A stretch of 64,000 nt of DNA from Victivallis lenta (GTDB lineage Bacteria > Verrucomicrobiota > Lentisphaeria > Victivallales > Victivallaceae): contig NZ_VUNS01000003.1 of the NCBI RefSeq assembly GCF_009695545.1, forward strand, positions 248,001-312,000. The letters are read 5' to 3'. A program made the translations under genes and the position numbers. Position 1 is the stretch's first letter. Each line of letters begins with the position of its first letter. The notes beneath the pieces were generated by a model. It had not been told where the DNA came from and searched no databases. It was given only the letters and a program-made list of their open reading frames with translations. This document shows, piece after piece, positions 1 through 8,880 of the stretch.

Positions 1-641
1 TTAGCTCCCTGGCCATTACGATGCCGCCACAACGCGCCGTCACCAGAGTAAGCGCTGGCCACGCTGGAAAGATTCTGCTCCTGCCACTGTCCGACTTTAT
101 CGATATCCATATACAGCATCCGACCGCTCGGGTACTTGACCTTGGAAGCTTTTGTCACCGGCATATCCCAGGATTTCGGATCGTAATTGCCATGTTTCTC
201 GTTCATTCCATAATGGCGGGAACCGGCAGTTTCATTGCTTCCCAATACCATTTGGGAAGGACAGCCAAAAATCCCTTTAGGGCGTTTTTTAGTATTGTCC
301 CAATGCTTCCAGTCTGTTAAGTTTCCGCCGTTTTGAAGAACATAAAGCCCATCCTGCCACTTCCCATTGCCCTGCCAGCAATGAGTACCGGGGTTCAATA
401 ATCCGTTATATTTCGGAAACTGGCCGTTATTTGCATCGACATACATCTGCGATAACGTACCGATCTGCTTCATGTTCGAGAGGCAGGAGGTATCCCGGGC
501 CCGGCCGCGCGCCTGATTCAGCGCGGGCAGCAGCATCGCGGCGAGAATTGCGATGATCGCAATCACGACCAGCAGTTCGATCAGGGTGAATTTCCGGCGC
601 ATAATACCGAATATGTTGTGCGACTTCTGTTCGATTTTCAT
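1..641 (-). CDS. Prepilin-like (pseudopilin) protein, H-X9-DG type, 3' end outside window
   Basis: The protein begins [17 protein letters not shown] and then carries the class III signal [16 protein letters not shown] followed by [12 protein letters not shown]. This is the prepilin N-terminal cleavage/methylation segment, with Phe at +1, Glu at +5 and a hydrophobic helix. The mature part is a globular domain of unknown function. At the window edge the sequence RHRNGQGA is the expected start of the H-X9-DG motif, so only a short C-terminus is missing. I chose the ATG at 641 because GAGGG lies about 8 bases upstream; an internal ATG at 602 would give the shorter MRRKFTL start. It lies downstream of a GH50-like gene and a LacI gene on the same strand but has its own promoter. 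It is probably exported by a type II or type IV pilus-like machine; the substrate or partner is unknown. Confidence 0.85.
   Translation of the reverse strand, partial: MKIEQKSHNIFGIMRRKFTLIELLVVIAIIAILAAMLLPALNQARGRARDTSCLSNMKQIGTLSQMYVDANNGQFPKYNGLLNPGTHCWQGNGKWQDGLYVLQNGGNLTDWKHWDNTKKRPKGIFGCPSQMVLGSNETAGSRHYGMNEKHGNYDPKSWDMPVTKASKVKYPSGRMLYMDIDKVGQWQEQNLSSVASAYSGDGALWRHRNGQGA
601..615. repeat. Operator-like repeat, copy inside the prepilin N-terminal coding region
   Basis: ATAATACCGAATATG is the inverted exact copy of 707-721, centred about 106 bases away. It encodes the NIFGIM part of the prepilin-like leader. A paired site inside the early coding region is typical of looping repressors, but the regulator is not known. 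Confidence 0.45.
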
Positions 642-706
642 TCTTTTACCCTCTTTTTTGTTCCTATGATGACTGAATCAAGTTTATAAATTTTACAGTG
701 GCCTCA

Positions 707-721
707 CATATTCGGTATTAT
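707..721. repeat. Operator-like repeat, promoter-proximal copy
   Basis: CATATTCGGTATTAT here is exactly the reverse complement of bases 601-615. The site lies just downstream of the predicted -10 element of the prepilin-like gene. It could be an operator of an unidentified regulator. Confidence 0.5.
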
Positions 722-737
722 ACGAAACGGCAATTAT

Positions 738-765
738 ATTATATATGAATTACCCGATCTTTCAA
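738..765 (-). promoter_or_regulatory. Promoter of the first prepilin-like gene
   Basis: On the minus strand TTGAAA (760-765) and TATAAT (738-743) are separated by 16 bases. A second TATAAT overlaps at 733-738. The start site would fall near 730, just before the repeat copy at 707-721. Confidence 0.5.
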
Positions 766-779
766 TCAATTTTCTTCCA

Positions 780-2831
780 TTATTTCATGGAGTTGTTGAG
801 TTTGCCGTTCATTCTGTACGTATACATGTTCTCGCCGACTTCGCGGGAGGCTTTGATCATCTCCGGATACGGGGTGTCGGCGACGTCGACGAAACCGATC
901 TGGTAGCCTTCGCCGTCCCAGCGGCCGGTCAGCGGCTGGTCGCGGAACTGGAACCAGTGTGCTCCGATCATGTTCGGGTGAACCAGCGCACCCTGCACGT
1001 ACCGCTGGTAGGAGGTCGCGCGCTCCTGCTGGTCCCCGACCGGGCAGAGGCTCGCGGAGAACATGCCGCGATCGTAGGTCCCGAAGTGGAATTCGCCGAT
1101 CAGGATCGGCTTTCCGCCGAACGATTTCGGATCGACGTTCGCCACGCTGTTGTGGTAGGTGTTGACGCTGACCACATCGCAGTACTTCGCAGCGCTCTCC
1201 TGGCACTCCTTCGACTGGCGGAAGCCGACGAACCGGCAGCCGAGGTAGAGCCGGTGCGGAGCCGCGCTCTTGATCCCTTTGCTGCAGAGTTCGAAGTAAC
1301 GGTCGATCATTTTCGCGTTGAATTCATTGGCGTCCTTCTTGTAACCGGCGCTCTTCGGTACGGTATCCCCGTCGGCCAGCTGCTTCCAGTCCTTATAGTC
1401 GGTCTCCCACGCCTTGTTGAGATCGCCGATCTTCTGGTATTTCGCCTTCAGGTCCTTGATGAACTCCTGCTTGGCGGGCTGATCCGCCTTCGCCTTCATC
1501 ACGCCCTCCATGATCCGGCCGAACTGAAGTTCGTTGTCGATGAAGTAACCGATGCACATCGGGTCGTCGATCGACTTGCGGGTCATCTCGTCCTCCTTCG
1601 CGCGGTCCCGCAGGATGTTGCCCATCTTAGCCTCGAACGCGGGGTCGAATACATCGTAGAATTTCACATTCGGCAGCCGCGGGAAGTTCCGCGCAAAGTC
1701 GGCCAGCTGCATCGTGTAGGGCTGTTCGCCCTTCAGCATGATGTTGCTTTTGGACCAGTTGCCGATCGTATTGATGCCCCACGCCTTCAGACGCCTGGAC
1801 ATGGTGTCGTAAAAATCGTCCTCGTAACGGCCCTTGCCGTATTTTTTCTGCAGATTCCAGTGAGTGAAGGGCATCACGCCGTCCGCCGGGACCTTGCCTT
1901 CGAACCACTTCTCATGGCCGCGACCGGTCGTCGCGTCGGTATGGGCCTGCAGGACGTCGATGCCGGTCGACCAGAAGAGACGCCCTTCCGGGTCGACGAG
2001 GAACCATTTGCCGTTGTATTTCTCGGTACGGAAGTTTCCGGTCGCCTCAAGCTGCGGGCCCTCAGCCCAGCCGCCGAAACGGTCCCAGGTCGACGGTGCC
2101 GGAGTTGCGGCGAGCTCGGCGAGCTCGCGCTGGTGCTCTTTGGTCAAATCCGCATCGGAATGGATCTTTTCGGGCCATTCGCCGTGCTTGTACTGTCCGT
2201 AGACATCGATGAACGGGAAGTATTTGTCCCCCATGCCGGTGACCTTTTTGTCGGTCTCCGCCTCGCCTTCGAGCCGGAGGTTCGAGAGACGGCAGTCGAT
2301 CAGCCCCTTGACCTGGTGCGGCTCGAACGGCCACTGCATTTTGAATTCAATCGAGTTGATTTTCGACGTGTCCAGCGGCCGTTTGATATTCCTGCCGCCC
2401 TCCGGCGCCGTGAAAAGCGCCGCGTGCGGCAGGTAGAGGCGCATCGTGCGCTTCTCGCCCGGATTCAGGCCGACGCCGGTGTTGACCTCGCGGTGCGGCA
2501 GGTCGACGTGGCTCGTGCTGGCCTTGTCTTTGCCGCCGCTCGTGATGTGCATGGTCAGCCGCATCTGGCGGTCCTTCGAGAGGTTTTCGACGTCCACCGC
2601 GAGATATTCGGCGCCGGAGAAGTCGAACTTCTGCCCTTTCGGCGGGTTGATCCGCAGTCCGGCATCCCATTCCGCCGTGTCGCTCTTGAGCAGAATGCCG
2701 TCGGCGGTCTGCTCGACTTTGGCCCGGTACCGGGCTTCCAGCTGATCCTTCGAAAGTTCCAGCCCGCCCGCCAGCAGACAGCCGGTGCAGAAGACCAGCG
2801 CCGTCGAAATCCATGTTCTGCTTAATCTCAT
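780..2831 (-). CDS. Secreted GH50-like (agarase-type) glycoside hydrolase
   Basis: The product has 683 residues. An N-terminal signal peptide (MRLSRTW, then a hydrophobic stretch ending near LLAGG) is followed by a beta-rich module of about 200 residues. The catalytic barrel begins near FGGWAEGPQLEATGNFRTEK and KWFLVDPEGRLFWSTGID, wording typical of GH50 beta-agarases and their relatives. YFIDNELQFG supplies the likely acid/base Glu and ILIGEFHFG the likely nucleophile Glu. I use the ATG at 2831 because the signal peptide starts there and AGAGGA lies upstream; an ATG at 2888 would add 19 polar residues before it. It is preceded by a LacI regulator on the same strand and followed by a prepilin-like gene. 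The true substrate could be an agar-like or other galactan-type polymer; the family match is firm in style but the specificity is not. Confidence 0.8.
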   Translation of the reverse strand: MRLSRTWISTALVFCTGCLLAGGLELSKDQLEARYRAKVEQTADGILLKSDTAEWDAGLRINPPKGQKFDFSGAEYLAVDVENLSKDRQMRLTMHITSGGKDKASTSHVDLPHREVNTGVGLNPGEKRTMRLYLPHAALFTAPEGGRNIKRPLDTSKINSIEFKMQWPFEPHQVKGLIDCRLSNLRLEGEAETDKKVTGMGDKYFPFIDVYGQYKHGEWPEKIHSDADLTKEHQRELAELAATPAPSTWDRFGGWAEGPQLEATGNFRTEKYNGKWFLVDPEGRLFWSTGIDVLQAHTDATTGRGHEKWFEGKVPADGVMPFTHWNLQKKYGKGRYEDDFYDTMSRRLKAWGINTIGNWSKSNIMLKGEQPYTMQLADFARNFPRLPNVKFYDVFDPAFEAKMGNILRDRAKEDEMTRKSIDDPMCIGYFIDNELQFGRIMEGVMKAKADQPAKQEFIKDLKAKYQKIGDLNKAWETDYKDWKQLADGDTVPKSAGYKKDANEFNAKMIDRYFELCSKGIKSAAPHRLYLGCRFVGFRQSKECQESAAKYCDVVSVNTYHNSVANVDPKSFGGKPILIGEFHFGTYDRGMFSASLCPVGDQQERATSYQRYVQGALVHPNMIGAHWFQFRDQPLTGRWDGEGYQIGFVDVADTPYPEMIKASREVGENMYTYRMNGKLNNSMK

Positions 2832-2896
2832 ATTAGTCCGAATCCTCTTGTTTTTTGGCATAAAGGGTCTTTTGAATTGAAAATTCATTTGATTTT

Positions 2897-3880
2897 TTAC
2901 TTCAGGGACATCACGGAATTGCGTTCAATCAGTTTTGCCGGTATTTCAACTTTCCTCAGAATCTTGCACTCGCCCTCCATGACCAGGTCAACCGCGATCT
3001 CGGCCATGTCGTGCAGCGGAATGGATATCGTACTCAGCGACGGCCGCTGGAATTCGGAGATGCCGGGATTTTCGGAGCCGAGCAGCGAGATGTCTTCCGG
3101 CACACGCTTGCCGGAGAGCTCCTGCAGCAGCCAGTTCACTTCGAGCGCGCGCATGTCTTCGCCCGGAACCCAGACCGCGGTGCAGCCGTTGTCGATCAGC
3201 CGCTTGACGGAGAGGTGCAGCGGTTCGCTGCTCGACAGCGCGAGCAGGAAGCCGTCCTGTTCGAAGCCGCCCTCTCTGATCGCGATCCGGATGCCTTCGG
3301 CGCGGCCGCAGCCGGTGTAATCCGGGTCGTGGATGACGGCGATCCGGCGATGCCCCTTGCCGAGCAGATACTGGCCGGCGAGCTTGCCGTTCTCGTAACA
3401 GTTCGTGAAAACCGTGTGGCACCAGGAGGATTGATTGTCGCTGAACCAGACCATCGGAATGTTGTGGATCTTCTTCAGAATTTCGATCGTCCGGTCCTCC
3501 CAGGCGATGCCGATGACGCCGTCGAACCAGCAGTCGGCCAGATTGCCGATCCGGTCTTCGGTGATCATGGTGATTCCGGCGTCCACGCGGGAGAGCGCGT
3601 AGCAGATATGCTGCGTCAGCGTATTGACGTAGCCGCCCATGACCGTCCGGTGCGGCGGCTCGGTGACGATCGCGATCTGCTTGCTGCGCACGCCGACGCG
3701 GGGGCGGAAGCCGAGTTCGCGCGCCGCGGAAAGCACCCGACTGCGCGTTTCGGAAGGAATCAGCGAACTGTTATTGAATACGCGGCTCACCGTCCCGGTG
3801 GAAACCCGCGCTCTCGATGCCACCTGCGCCAGCACGCCGGAGGTCGATGCACTGTTTTTTACTCTCGTTTCAGCAGCCAT
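2897..3880 (-). CDS. LacI-family transcriptional regulator
   Basis: The product has 327 residues. The N-terminal helix-turn-helix reads LAQVASRARVSTGTVSRVFNNSS, with the hinge helix near SETRSRVLSAARELGFRPR. The rest is a periplasmic-binding-protein-like sugar sensor (for example WFDGVIGIAWEDRT and GKGHRRIAVIHDPDYTG). The gene lies 65 bases upstream of the GH50-like gene on the same strand, so it probably controls that hydrolase in response to a released sugar. Its own promoter is near consensus and is surrounded by TGCAA/TTGCA half-sites, which suggests autoregulation. The inducer cannot be read from the sequence. Confidence 0.92.
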   Translation of the reverse strand: MAAETRVKNSASTSGVLAQVASRARVSTGTVSRVFNNSSLIPSETRSRVLSAARELGFRPRVGVRSKQIAIVTEPPHRTVMGGYVNTLTQHICYALSRVDAGITMITEDRIGNLADCWFDGVIGIAWEDRTIEILKKIHNIPMVWFSDNQSSWCHTVFTNCYENGKLAGQYLLGKGHRRIAVIHDPDYTGCGRAEGIRIAIREGGFEQDGFLLALSSSEPLHLSVKRLIDNGCTAVWVPGEDMRALEVNWLLQELSGKRVPEDISLLGSENPGISEFQRPSLSTISIPLHDMAEIAVDLVMEGECKILRKVEIPAKLIERNSVMSLK

Positions 3881-3907
3881 ATTAAAAACCCGTTCATGTT
3901 ATGAGTC

Positions 3908-3996
3908 TTTTGCATTACGTTTATATTATACCAAAAAAATATGCAAATGTCAATAGGGGGAAGACAATTTTTTCTGTTTTTATGCAATTTTTGCAT
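3908..3996. promoter_or_regulatory. Cluster of TTGCAT/ATGCAA half-sites around the LacI promoter
   Basis: TTTGCAT (3909-3915) and ATGCAAA (3941-3947) form an inverted pair flanking the -10 element. A perfect palindrome ATGCAA-TTT-TTGCAT lies at 3982-3996, upstream of the -35. These are good candidates for LacI operators. Confidence 0.5.
3925..3953 (-). promoter_or_regulatory. Near-consensus sigma70 promoter of the LacI gene
   Basis: On the minus strand TTGACA (3948-3953) and TATAAT (3925-3930) are separated by exactly 17 bases. The -35 box is preceded by CCTA, as at two other regulated loci in this window. Confidence 0.8.
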
Positions 3997-4079
3997 GAAT
4001 GAGATAAAGTTTACGCGGCATATGATTCAGATCGGCAGGAAAAGTTCGGCAGAAAAGTTTGAAAATACTCCAAAACCAT

Positions 4080-4108
4080 TTGCACAACCGGCGGCAACGC
4101 AGTATATT
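4080..4108 (+). promoter_or_regulatory. Promoter of tRNA-Thr
   Basis: TTGCAC (4080-4085) and TATATT (4103-4108) are spaced by 17 bases, and the tRNA starts 15 bases after the -10 box. Confidence 0.6.
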
Positions 4109-4122
4109 GTGTCCATGGCCGG

Positions 4123-4199
4123 GCCGGCTTAGCTCAGTTGGCTAGAGCGGTTGACTTGTAATCAGCAGGTCGTGGGTTCGATTCCCACAGCCGGCTCCA
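4123..4199 (+). tRNA. tRNA-Thr (anticodon TGT)
   Basis: A complete cloverleaf can be folded. The acceptor GCCGGCT pairs with AGCCGGC, the D-arm is GCTCAGTTGGCTAGAGC, and the anticodon stem GTTGA/TCAGC encloses CTTGTAA, giving anticodon TGT for the codon ACA. The T-arm is GTGGG-TTCGATT-CCCAC and CCA is encoded. The length is 77 bases. Confidence 0.97.
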
Positions 4200-4469
4200 T
4201 TTTTCCGCCTGAATCCTTTGCGGCTTTGAGTTCAGCTTACCGGGTTTCGTCCTGATGCGGCCGCTTATCCGTATTTCCGCTTTTGCACACCCGTTTTCGA
4301 TATTTCCGGGAGATGAAGAAGATGAAACAGGTGCACGACAAGTTCCCCGTTTTCCCATAAGATAACTTTCTCTGCTGCTGTTTTCAAATTCCTTCAGTAC
4401 TTGCAGCCGGAGTTGCATTGAGGATTCGCCGGCGCCGATCTCCGGCCGAGGCGGTTTGGCTGCATTGAT
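4200..4469. other. Non-coding stretch after tRNA-Thr
   Basis: No open frame here has a ribosome binding site or recognisable protein content. I see no clear terminator or RNA fold. It leads into the coding remnant that follows. Confidence 0.5.
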
Positions 4470-4727
4470 GTGTGCACAGGTGCGGCGACGACTCTGCTGC
4501 GCGGCGGCGGCTTTGCGGTCACGCTCGCGGCGGGGAAGGGGAAGAGCCTCCTGAGACTGTCGGACGGCAAAACCGAAAAGACGCTTCCGCTTGCGGAGAA
4601 GTCGCGCGATGTGTGACGGACGGTCGAAATCGATCCGGCCGCCGAAGAGCTCGCCCTGCCGCCGGCCGGAACCGTCTGGCGGGCCGAAGTCGGCCGCAAT
4701 CCGGTCTACGGGATCGAACTGCCCTGA
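4470..4727 (+). pseudogene. Decayed C-terminal remnant of an unidentified protein gene
   Basis: One forward frame reads like protein: LLRGGGFAVTLAAGKGKSLL and further, with Lys/Glu-rich beta-strand-like text up to EKSRDV. It is broken by TGA at 4614-4616, then continues in the same frame as RTVEIDPAAEELALPPAG up to YGIELP and TGA at 4725-4727. No start codon with a ribosome binding site is visible. It looks like the tail of a beta-rich secreted protein, such as a hydrolase C-terminal domain, left after deletion. The identity is unknown. Confidence 0.4.
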
Positions 4728-4836
4728 GCCCGGTATCGGCCGGAAGGGGGGGAGGTTCGCCCCCATTTCCGCTGCGTTGGTCATAAACGGATACAATTTA
4801 TTCCGTCGCGTCCATTCCGTTTCCGAAAAAATCTGG

Positions 4837-4842
4837 TATAAT
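4837..4842 (+). promoter_or_regulatory. -10 element upstream of rhaA
   Basis: TATAAT lies 34 bases before the rhaA start. No good -35 box is at the right distance (ATTCCG or TTCCGT at best), which is common at activator-dependent promoters. Confidence 0.4.
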
Positions 4843-4876
4843 GCAGGAAACACCTTGTGCAATGACAGGAGGGATC

Positions 4877-6139
4877 ATGGACCACACGGAAGAGATTTAC
4901 CGTTCCGCCCGGGAGATTTATGCCGGATACGGAGTCGACACGGAAGAGGCTTTGCGGAAGCTTGACGCGATTCCGCTCTCCGTCCACGCCTGGCAGGGCG
5001 ACGACGTGAAGGGATTCGAAGCGGCCGGGCATGCGCTGACCGGCGGCTGCCAGGTCACCGGGAACTATCCGGGCTATGCCCGGAACGCCGAAGAGCTGCG
5101 AGGCGACCTCGATGTCGCCCTCGCGCTGATTCCGGGGAAACACCGGGTCTGCCTGCAGGGGCACCAGATCGACCGCGCCCTCCCGGGAATCGACCGCGAT
5201 GCATTCACGATCCGGCAGTTCTCCTGCTGGCTCGACTGGGCGAGGCAGAAGGGGATCGGCATGGACATCGCTCCGGCCTTCTACTCGCACCCGCTGCTTG
5301 ACCACGGGCTTTCGCTGTCGCACCCGGATGCCGGAATCCGCCGTTTCTGGATCGATCACGCCAAAGCGATCCGGCGCATCGCGGCCGAGTTCGGCCGGGC
5401 GCTCGGTACGCCTGCGGTCTGCAACGAGTGGGCGCCGGACGGATTCAAAGACATTCCGGCCGACCGTCTTGCGCCGCGCGAACGGCTGCGGGAATCCCTC
5501 GACGAAATCTTTGCGGAGACGATCGACGAATCCCTCGTCCTCGACGCGGTCGAATCGAAACTCTTCGGCATCGGCGCGGAGTCGTACACGGTCGGATCGC
5601 ACGATTTTTATCTGAGCTATGCCGCGAAGTCCGGCAAGCTGATCTGTCTCGATTCCGGCCATTTCCACCCGACCGAGTCGATCGGCGACAAGCTCTCGGC
5701 CATCACCGCCATGCAGGGGCGGATTCTGCTGCACGTGAGTCGCGGCGTCCGCTGGGACAGCGATCACGTGCTGGTGCTGAACGATGAACTGCTTTCGATC
5801 GCCCGGGAAACGGTGCGCTGCCTTGCGGCAGGGGCTCAGATCCATATCGGGCTCGACTATTTCGACGCGAGCATCAACCGTATCGCGGCCTGGGTCGTCG
5901 GCGCGCGGAATATGCAGAAAGCGCTGCTCTGCGGGCTCCTGGAGCCGTTCGAACGCATCCGGGCCTGCGAGACGGACTGGGATTTTTCGGGCCGCCTCGC
6001 GCTCGGGGAGGAGGCCAGAACGCTGCCGTGGGGCGCCGTCTGGAACTACTACTGCCTGACCCGCGGCGTTCCGCCGGACGCGGGGTTCATGAACGATATC
6101 CGCAGCTACGAGCAGGAAGTGACCCTGCTGCGCGGGTGA
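4877..6139 (+). CDS. rhaA: L-rhamnose isomerase
   Basis: The product has 420 residues, the normal family length, and converts L-rhamnose to L-rhamnulose in the cytoplasm. Diagnostic stretches include SVHAWQGDDVKGFE, LTGGCQVTGNYPG, VESKLFGIGAESYTVGS, CLDSGHFHPTE, HVSRGVRWDSDHV and IGLDYFDASINRIAAWV. They carry the metal-binding Glu, Asp and His residues of the barrel. I chose the ATG at 4877; AGGAGG lies only 4 bases upstream, and an in-frame ATG at 4862 overlaps that site and is the alternative. No rhamnulokinase or rhamnulose-phosphate aldolase lies nearby, so the rest of the pathway must be elsewhere. Confidence 0.97.
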   Translation: MDHTEEIYRSAREIYAGYGVDTEEALRKLDAIPLSVHAWQGDDVKGFEAAGHALTGGCQVTGNYPGYARNAEELRGDLDVALALIPGKHRVCLQGHQIDRALPGIDRDAFTIRQFSCWLDWARQKGIGMDIAPAFYSHPLLDHGLSLSHPDAGIRRFWIDHAKAIRRIAAEFGRALGTPAVCNEWAPDGFKDIPADRLAPRERLRESLDEIFAETIDESLVLDAVESKLFGIGAESYTVGSHDFYLSYAAKSGKLICLDSGHFHPTESIGDKLSAITAMQGRILLHVSRGVRWDSDHVLVLNDELLSIARETVRCLAAGAQIHIGLDYFDASINRIAAWVVGARNMQKALLCGLLEPFERIRACETDWDFSGRLALGEEARTLPWGAVWNYYCLTRGVPPDAGFMNDIRSYEQEVTLLRG

Positions 6140-6183
6140 AAACGGCTCAGCCGAATCCGCAATGCGGCGCTTGCCGGAGCGCG

Positions 6184-7578
6184 TCAGTCTCCGATCCGGG
6201 CCGGCGCCTGCTTCGAGCGGCGCAGCCCGGAGGCGGCGGCCTGAAGCTGCAGCGCCGCCATCAGCGCGAGGAACGGCAGCGCCGGCAGCTGGTAGCGCGG
6301 CGCCGTAATCGGCCCCGGCAGGAAGAAGTAATACTCGACAAATGCAAGGAAGAGAAAAATCCAGTACCACTCCCGGCGCAGGTTCACCGCCCAGACGATC
6401 AGCTTCCACAGCGCCAGCGCGTACATCGCCAGCGTGACGCAGAGCAGCGGAATCACCGGAATCAGCACCCAGAGCCTGTCTCCGAAGTAGAAACGGACCG
6501 CCGCAGACACTCCCTCTTTCTGCATGACGTCCATCGTGCCGCGTCCCGCGCTCGTCACCCCGAGGATTTCGAAGAAAGTCGGCGCGTCCGGCAGCAGGAT
6601 GTGCGGCCGGAAGTGCTGCGGCAGCCAGACCAGCGGATGCGCGAAAATCAGCTCGCGGAATTTCTTGAGCCGATAGCTGCTCCGGCTCTTCCGGTCCGGA
6701 TATTTCTCCGCATCGGCGAATTCCGTTTCGAGTTCCGCGAGAATCTTCGCCTTTTCCTCCTCGAAGCTCGAACGGTTGACCCGGGCGAGAATCATCGCGC
6801 CGTTCTGATGATACATTGCGCCGGTGTTCGTATCGATCGACCACCCCGCGCCGAGGGCCGCGTTGCGCCCCATCCACGGCAGCAGCACGAGCAGGAACGC
6901 CGCGAGCCCGGCAACTCCGCCGGCCAGCTTCTGTTTCCAGCCGAGCCCCGGCCGGACGGCGATCAGGAAGAGCGCCGGCAGCACCCAGACCGAGTTGATC
7001 GGCCGGATCAGGGCCCCGACTCCGGCCAGGAACAGCGTCAGGACGAACCAGCGCGGATCGCTTTTCCGGTGAAACTTCCCGAAACAGCCGAACATGAGCG
7101 CGGCGATCAGTCCGAACAGCGTGTCGGAGAGCAGCATCGGCGCCTGGGCGATCATGGTCAGGTTCAGCACCGTGAAGCCGCAGCCCCACAGCGCCGTCCG
7201 CCGGTCGAACCAGACGGTTCCGGCCCAGTAGACCGCCAGCGGAATCAGCGCCCCGGCCAGCAGCAGCGTCACGGCCAGCGCCGCCGCGTTCTCCGGCCCG
7301 AAAAGCCGGAACACCAGCGACGCGAAGAACGGGAAGCCCGGCGCCCGCCCGCAATTCGGTTCGCCGCCCGGACAGTCGAGGTAGCTCCCTTCGGCGGCGA
7401 GCGCGCGGGCCGGGCCGAGGTAGCCCGGCGTATCCGGACGCGAAAAACACGTTTCGGCATCGCCGCAGAGCCCCGGCAGGGCGACCGCCAGCCGCAGCAG
7501 AAGCCCCGCGGCGAGCAGAGTCAGAAGGACGCGGTTCTCCCGCACGAAACGACGGACGCGGGCGGCGGAGTCGGGCAT
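6184..7578 (-). CDS. Polytopic membrane glycosyltransferase, GT39/ArnT-like
   Basis: The product has 464 residues. It starts with a short basic segment (RVRRFVRENR) followed by many hydrophobic helices (LLTLLAAGLLLRLAVALPG, AALAVTLLLAGALIPLAVYW, AAFLLVLLPWMG and others). After the first helix lies an acidic loop with SRPDTPGYLGPARALA, in the position of the catalytic Asp loop of GT-C enzymes such as protein O-mannosyltransferases and ArnT. It probably moves a sugar from a polyprenyl-phosphate donor to a lipid or protein at the outer face of the inner membrane. I start at the ATG at 7578, where the hydrophobic protein begins. It is convergent with rhaA with 44 bases between, and shows no functional link to it. 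Confidence 0.75.
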   Translation of the reverse strand: MPDSAARVRRFVRENRVLLTLLAAGLLLRLAVALPGLCGDAETCFSRPDTPGYLGPARALAAEGSYLDCPGGEPNCGRAPGFPFFASLVFRLFGPENAAALAVTLLLAGALIPLAVYWAGTVWFDRRTALWGCGFTVLNLTMIAQAPMLLSDTLFGLIAALMFGCFGKFHRKSDPRWFVLTLFLAGVGALIRPINSVWVLPALFLIAVRPGLGWKQKLAGGVAGLAAFLLVLLPWMGRNAALGAGWSIDTNTGAMYHQNGAMILARVNRSSFEEEKAKILAELETEFADAEKYPDRKSRSSYRLKKFRELIFAHPLVWLPQHFRPHILLPDAPTFFEILGVTSAGRGTMDVMQKEGVSAAVRFYFGDRLWVLIPVIPLLCVTLAMYALALWKLIVWAVNLRREWYWIFLFLAFVEYYFFLPGPITAPRYQLPALPFLALMAALQLQAAASGLRRSKQAPARIGD

Positions 7579-7705
7579 GGTTTTCTCTCCGTGGAATTTA
7601 TTTTTGATTTTTTTTACTATAGCATGAAAATTCCGCCGCGCCACAATCCGGCGTAAATCCGTTGGCAAACAACGGCGAAAGGCCCGAATTCACCCGATAT
7701 GCGGT

Positions 7706-7733
7706 TTGACTTTTCGGAAAACCGGGCTATATT
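7706..7733 (+). promoter_or_regulatory. Promoter of gap
   Basis: TTGACT (7706-7711) and TATATT (7728-7733) are 16 bases apart, 58 bases before the gap start. Confidence 0.65.
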
Positions 7734-7772
7734 TCAGAACATCGATAATTTTATACCTGACCCTTAACATAA

Positions 7773-8789
<1,017 letters not shown>

Positions 8790-8816
8790 TTACATTCGAT
8801 TGTAATTCCCTGAAAG

Positions 8817-8847
8817 GGCGGGTGGTAATAGGCCGCCCGCCTTTTTT
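8817..8847 (+). terminator. Rho-independent terminator between gap and pgk
   Basis: GGCGGGTGG pairs with CCGCCCGCC through nine base pairs (one G-T) around a short loop, followed by six T. It would end or reduce gap transcripts before pgk. Confidence 0.8.
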
Positions 8848-8880
8848 GCATCAAGCCAAAAGAAGAAGAGAGAGAAAATC

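Noticed and set aside
957-2825. Long plus-strand open frame of 622 codons opposite the GH50-like gene
   Set aside because: The minus strand carries a recognisable hydrolase with signal peptide and catalytic motifs. The antisense frame is rich in Arg, Val and Leu without domain signatures and arises from the high GC content.
4134-4862. Minus-strand open frame of 242 codons covering the tRNA region
   Set aside because: It runs across tRNA-Thr, has no ribosome binding site and its sequence has no domain-like pattern.
4781-7450. Minus-strand open frame of 889 codons
   Set aside because: It covers rhaA on the opposite strand and the glycosyltransferase gene in another frame; both real genes have clear motifs.
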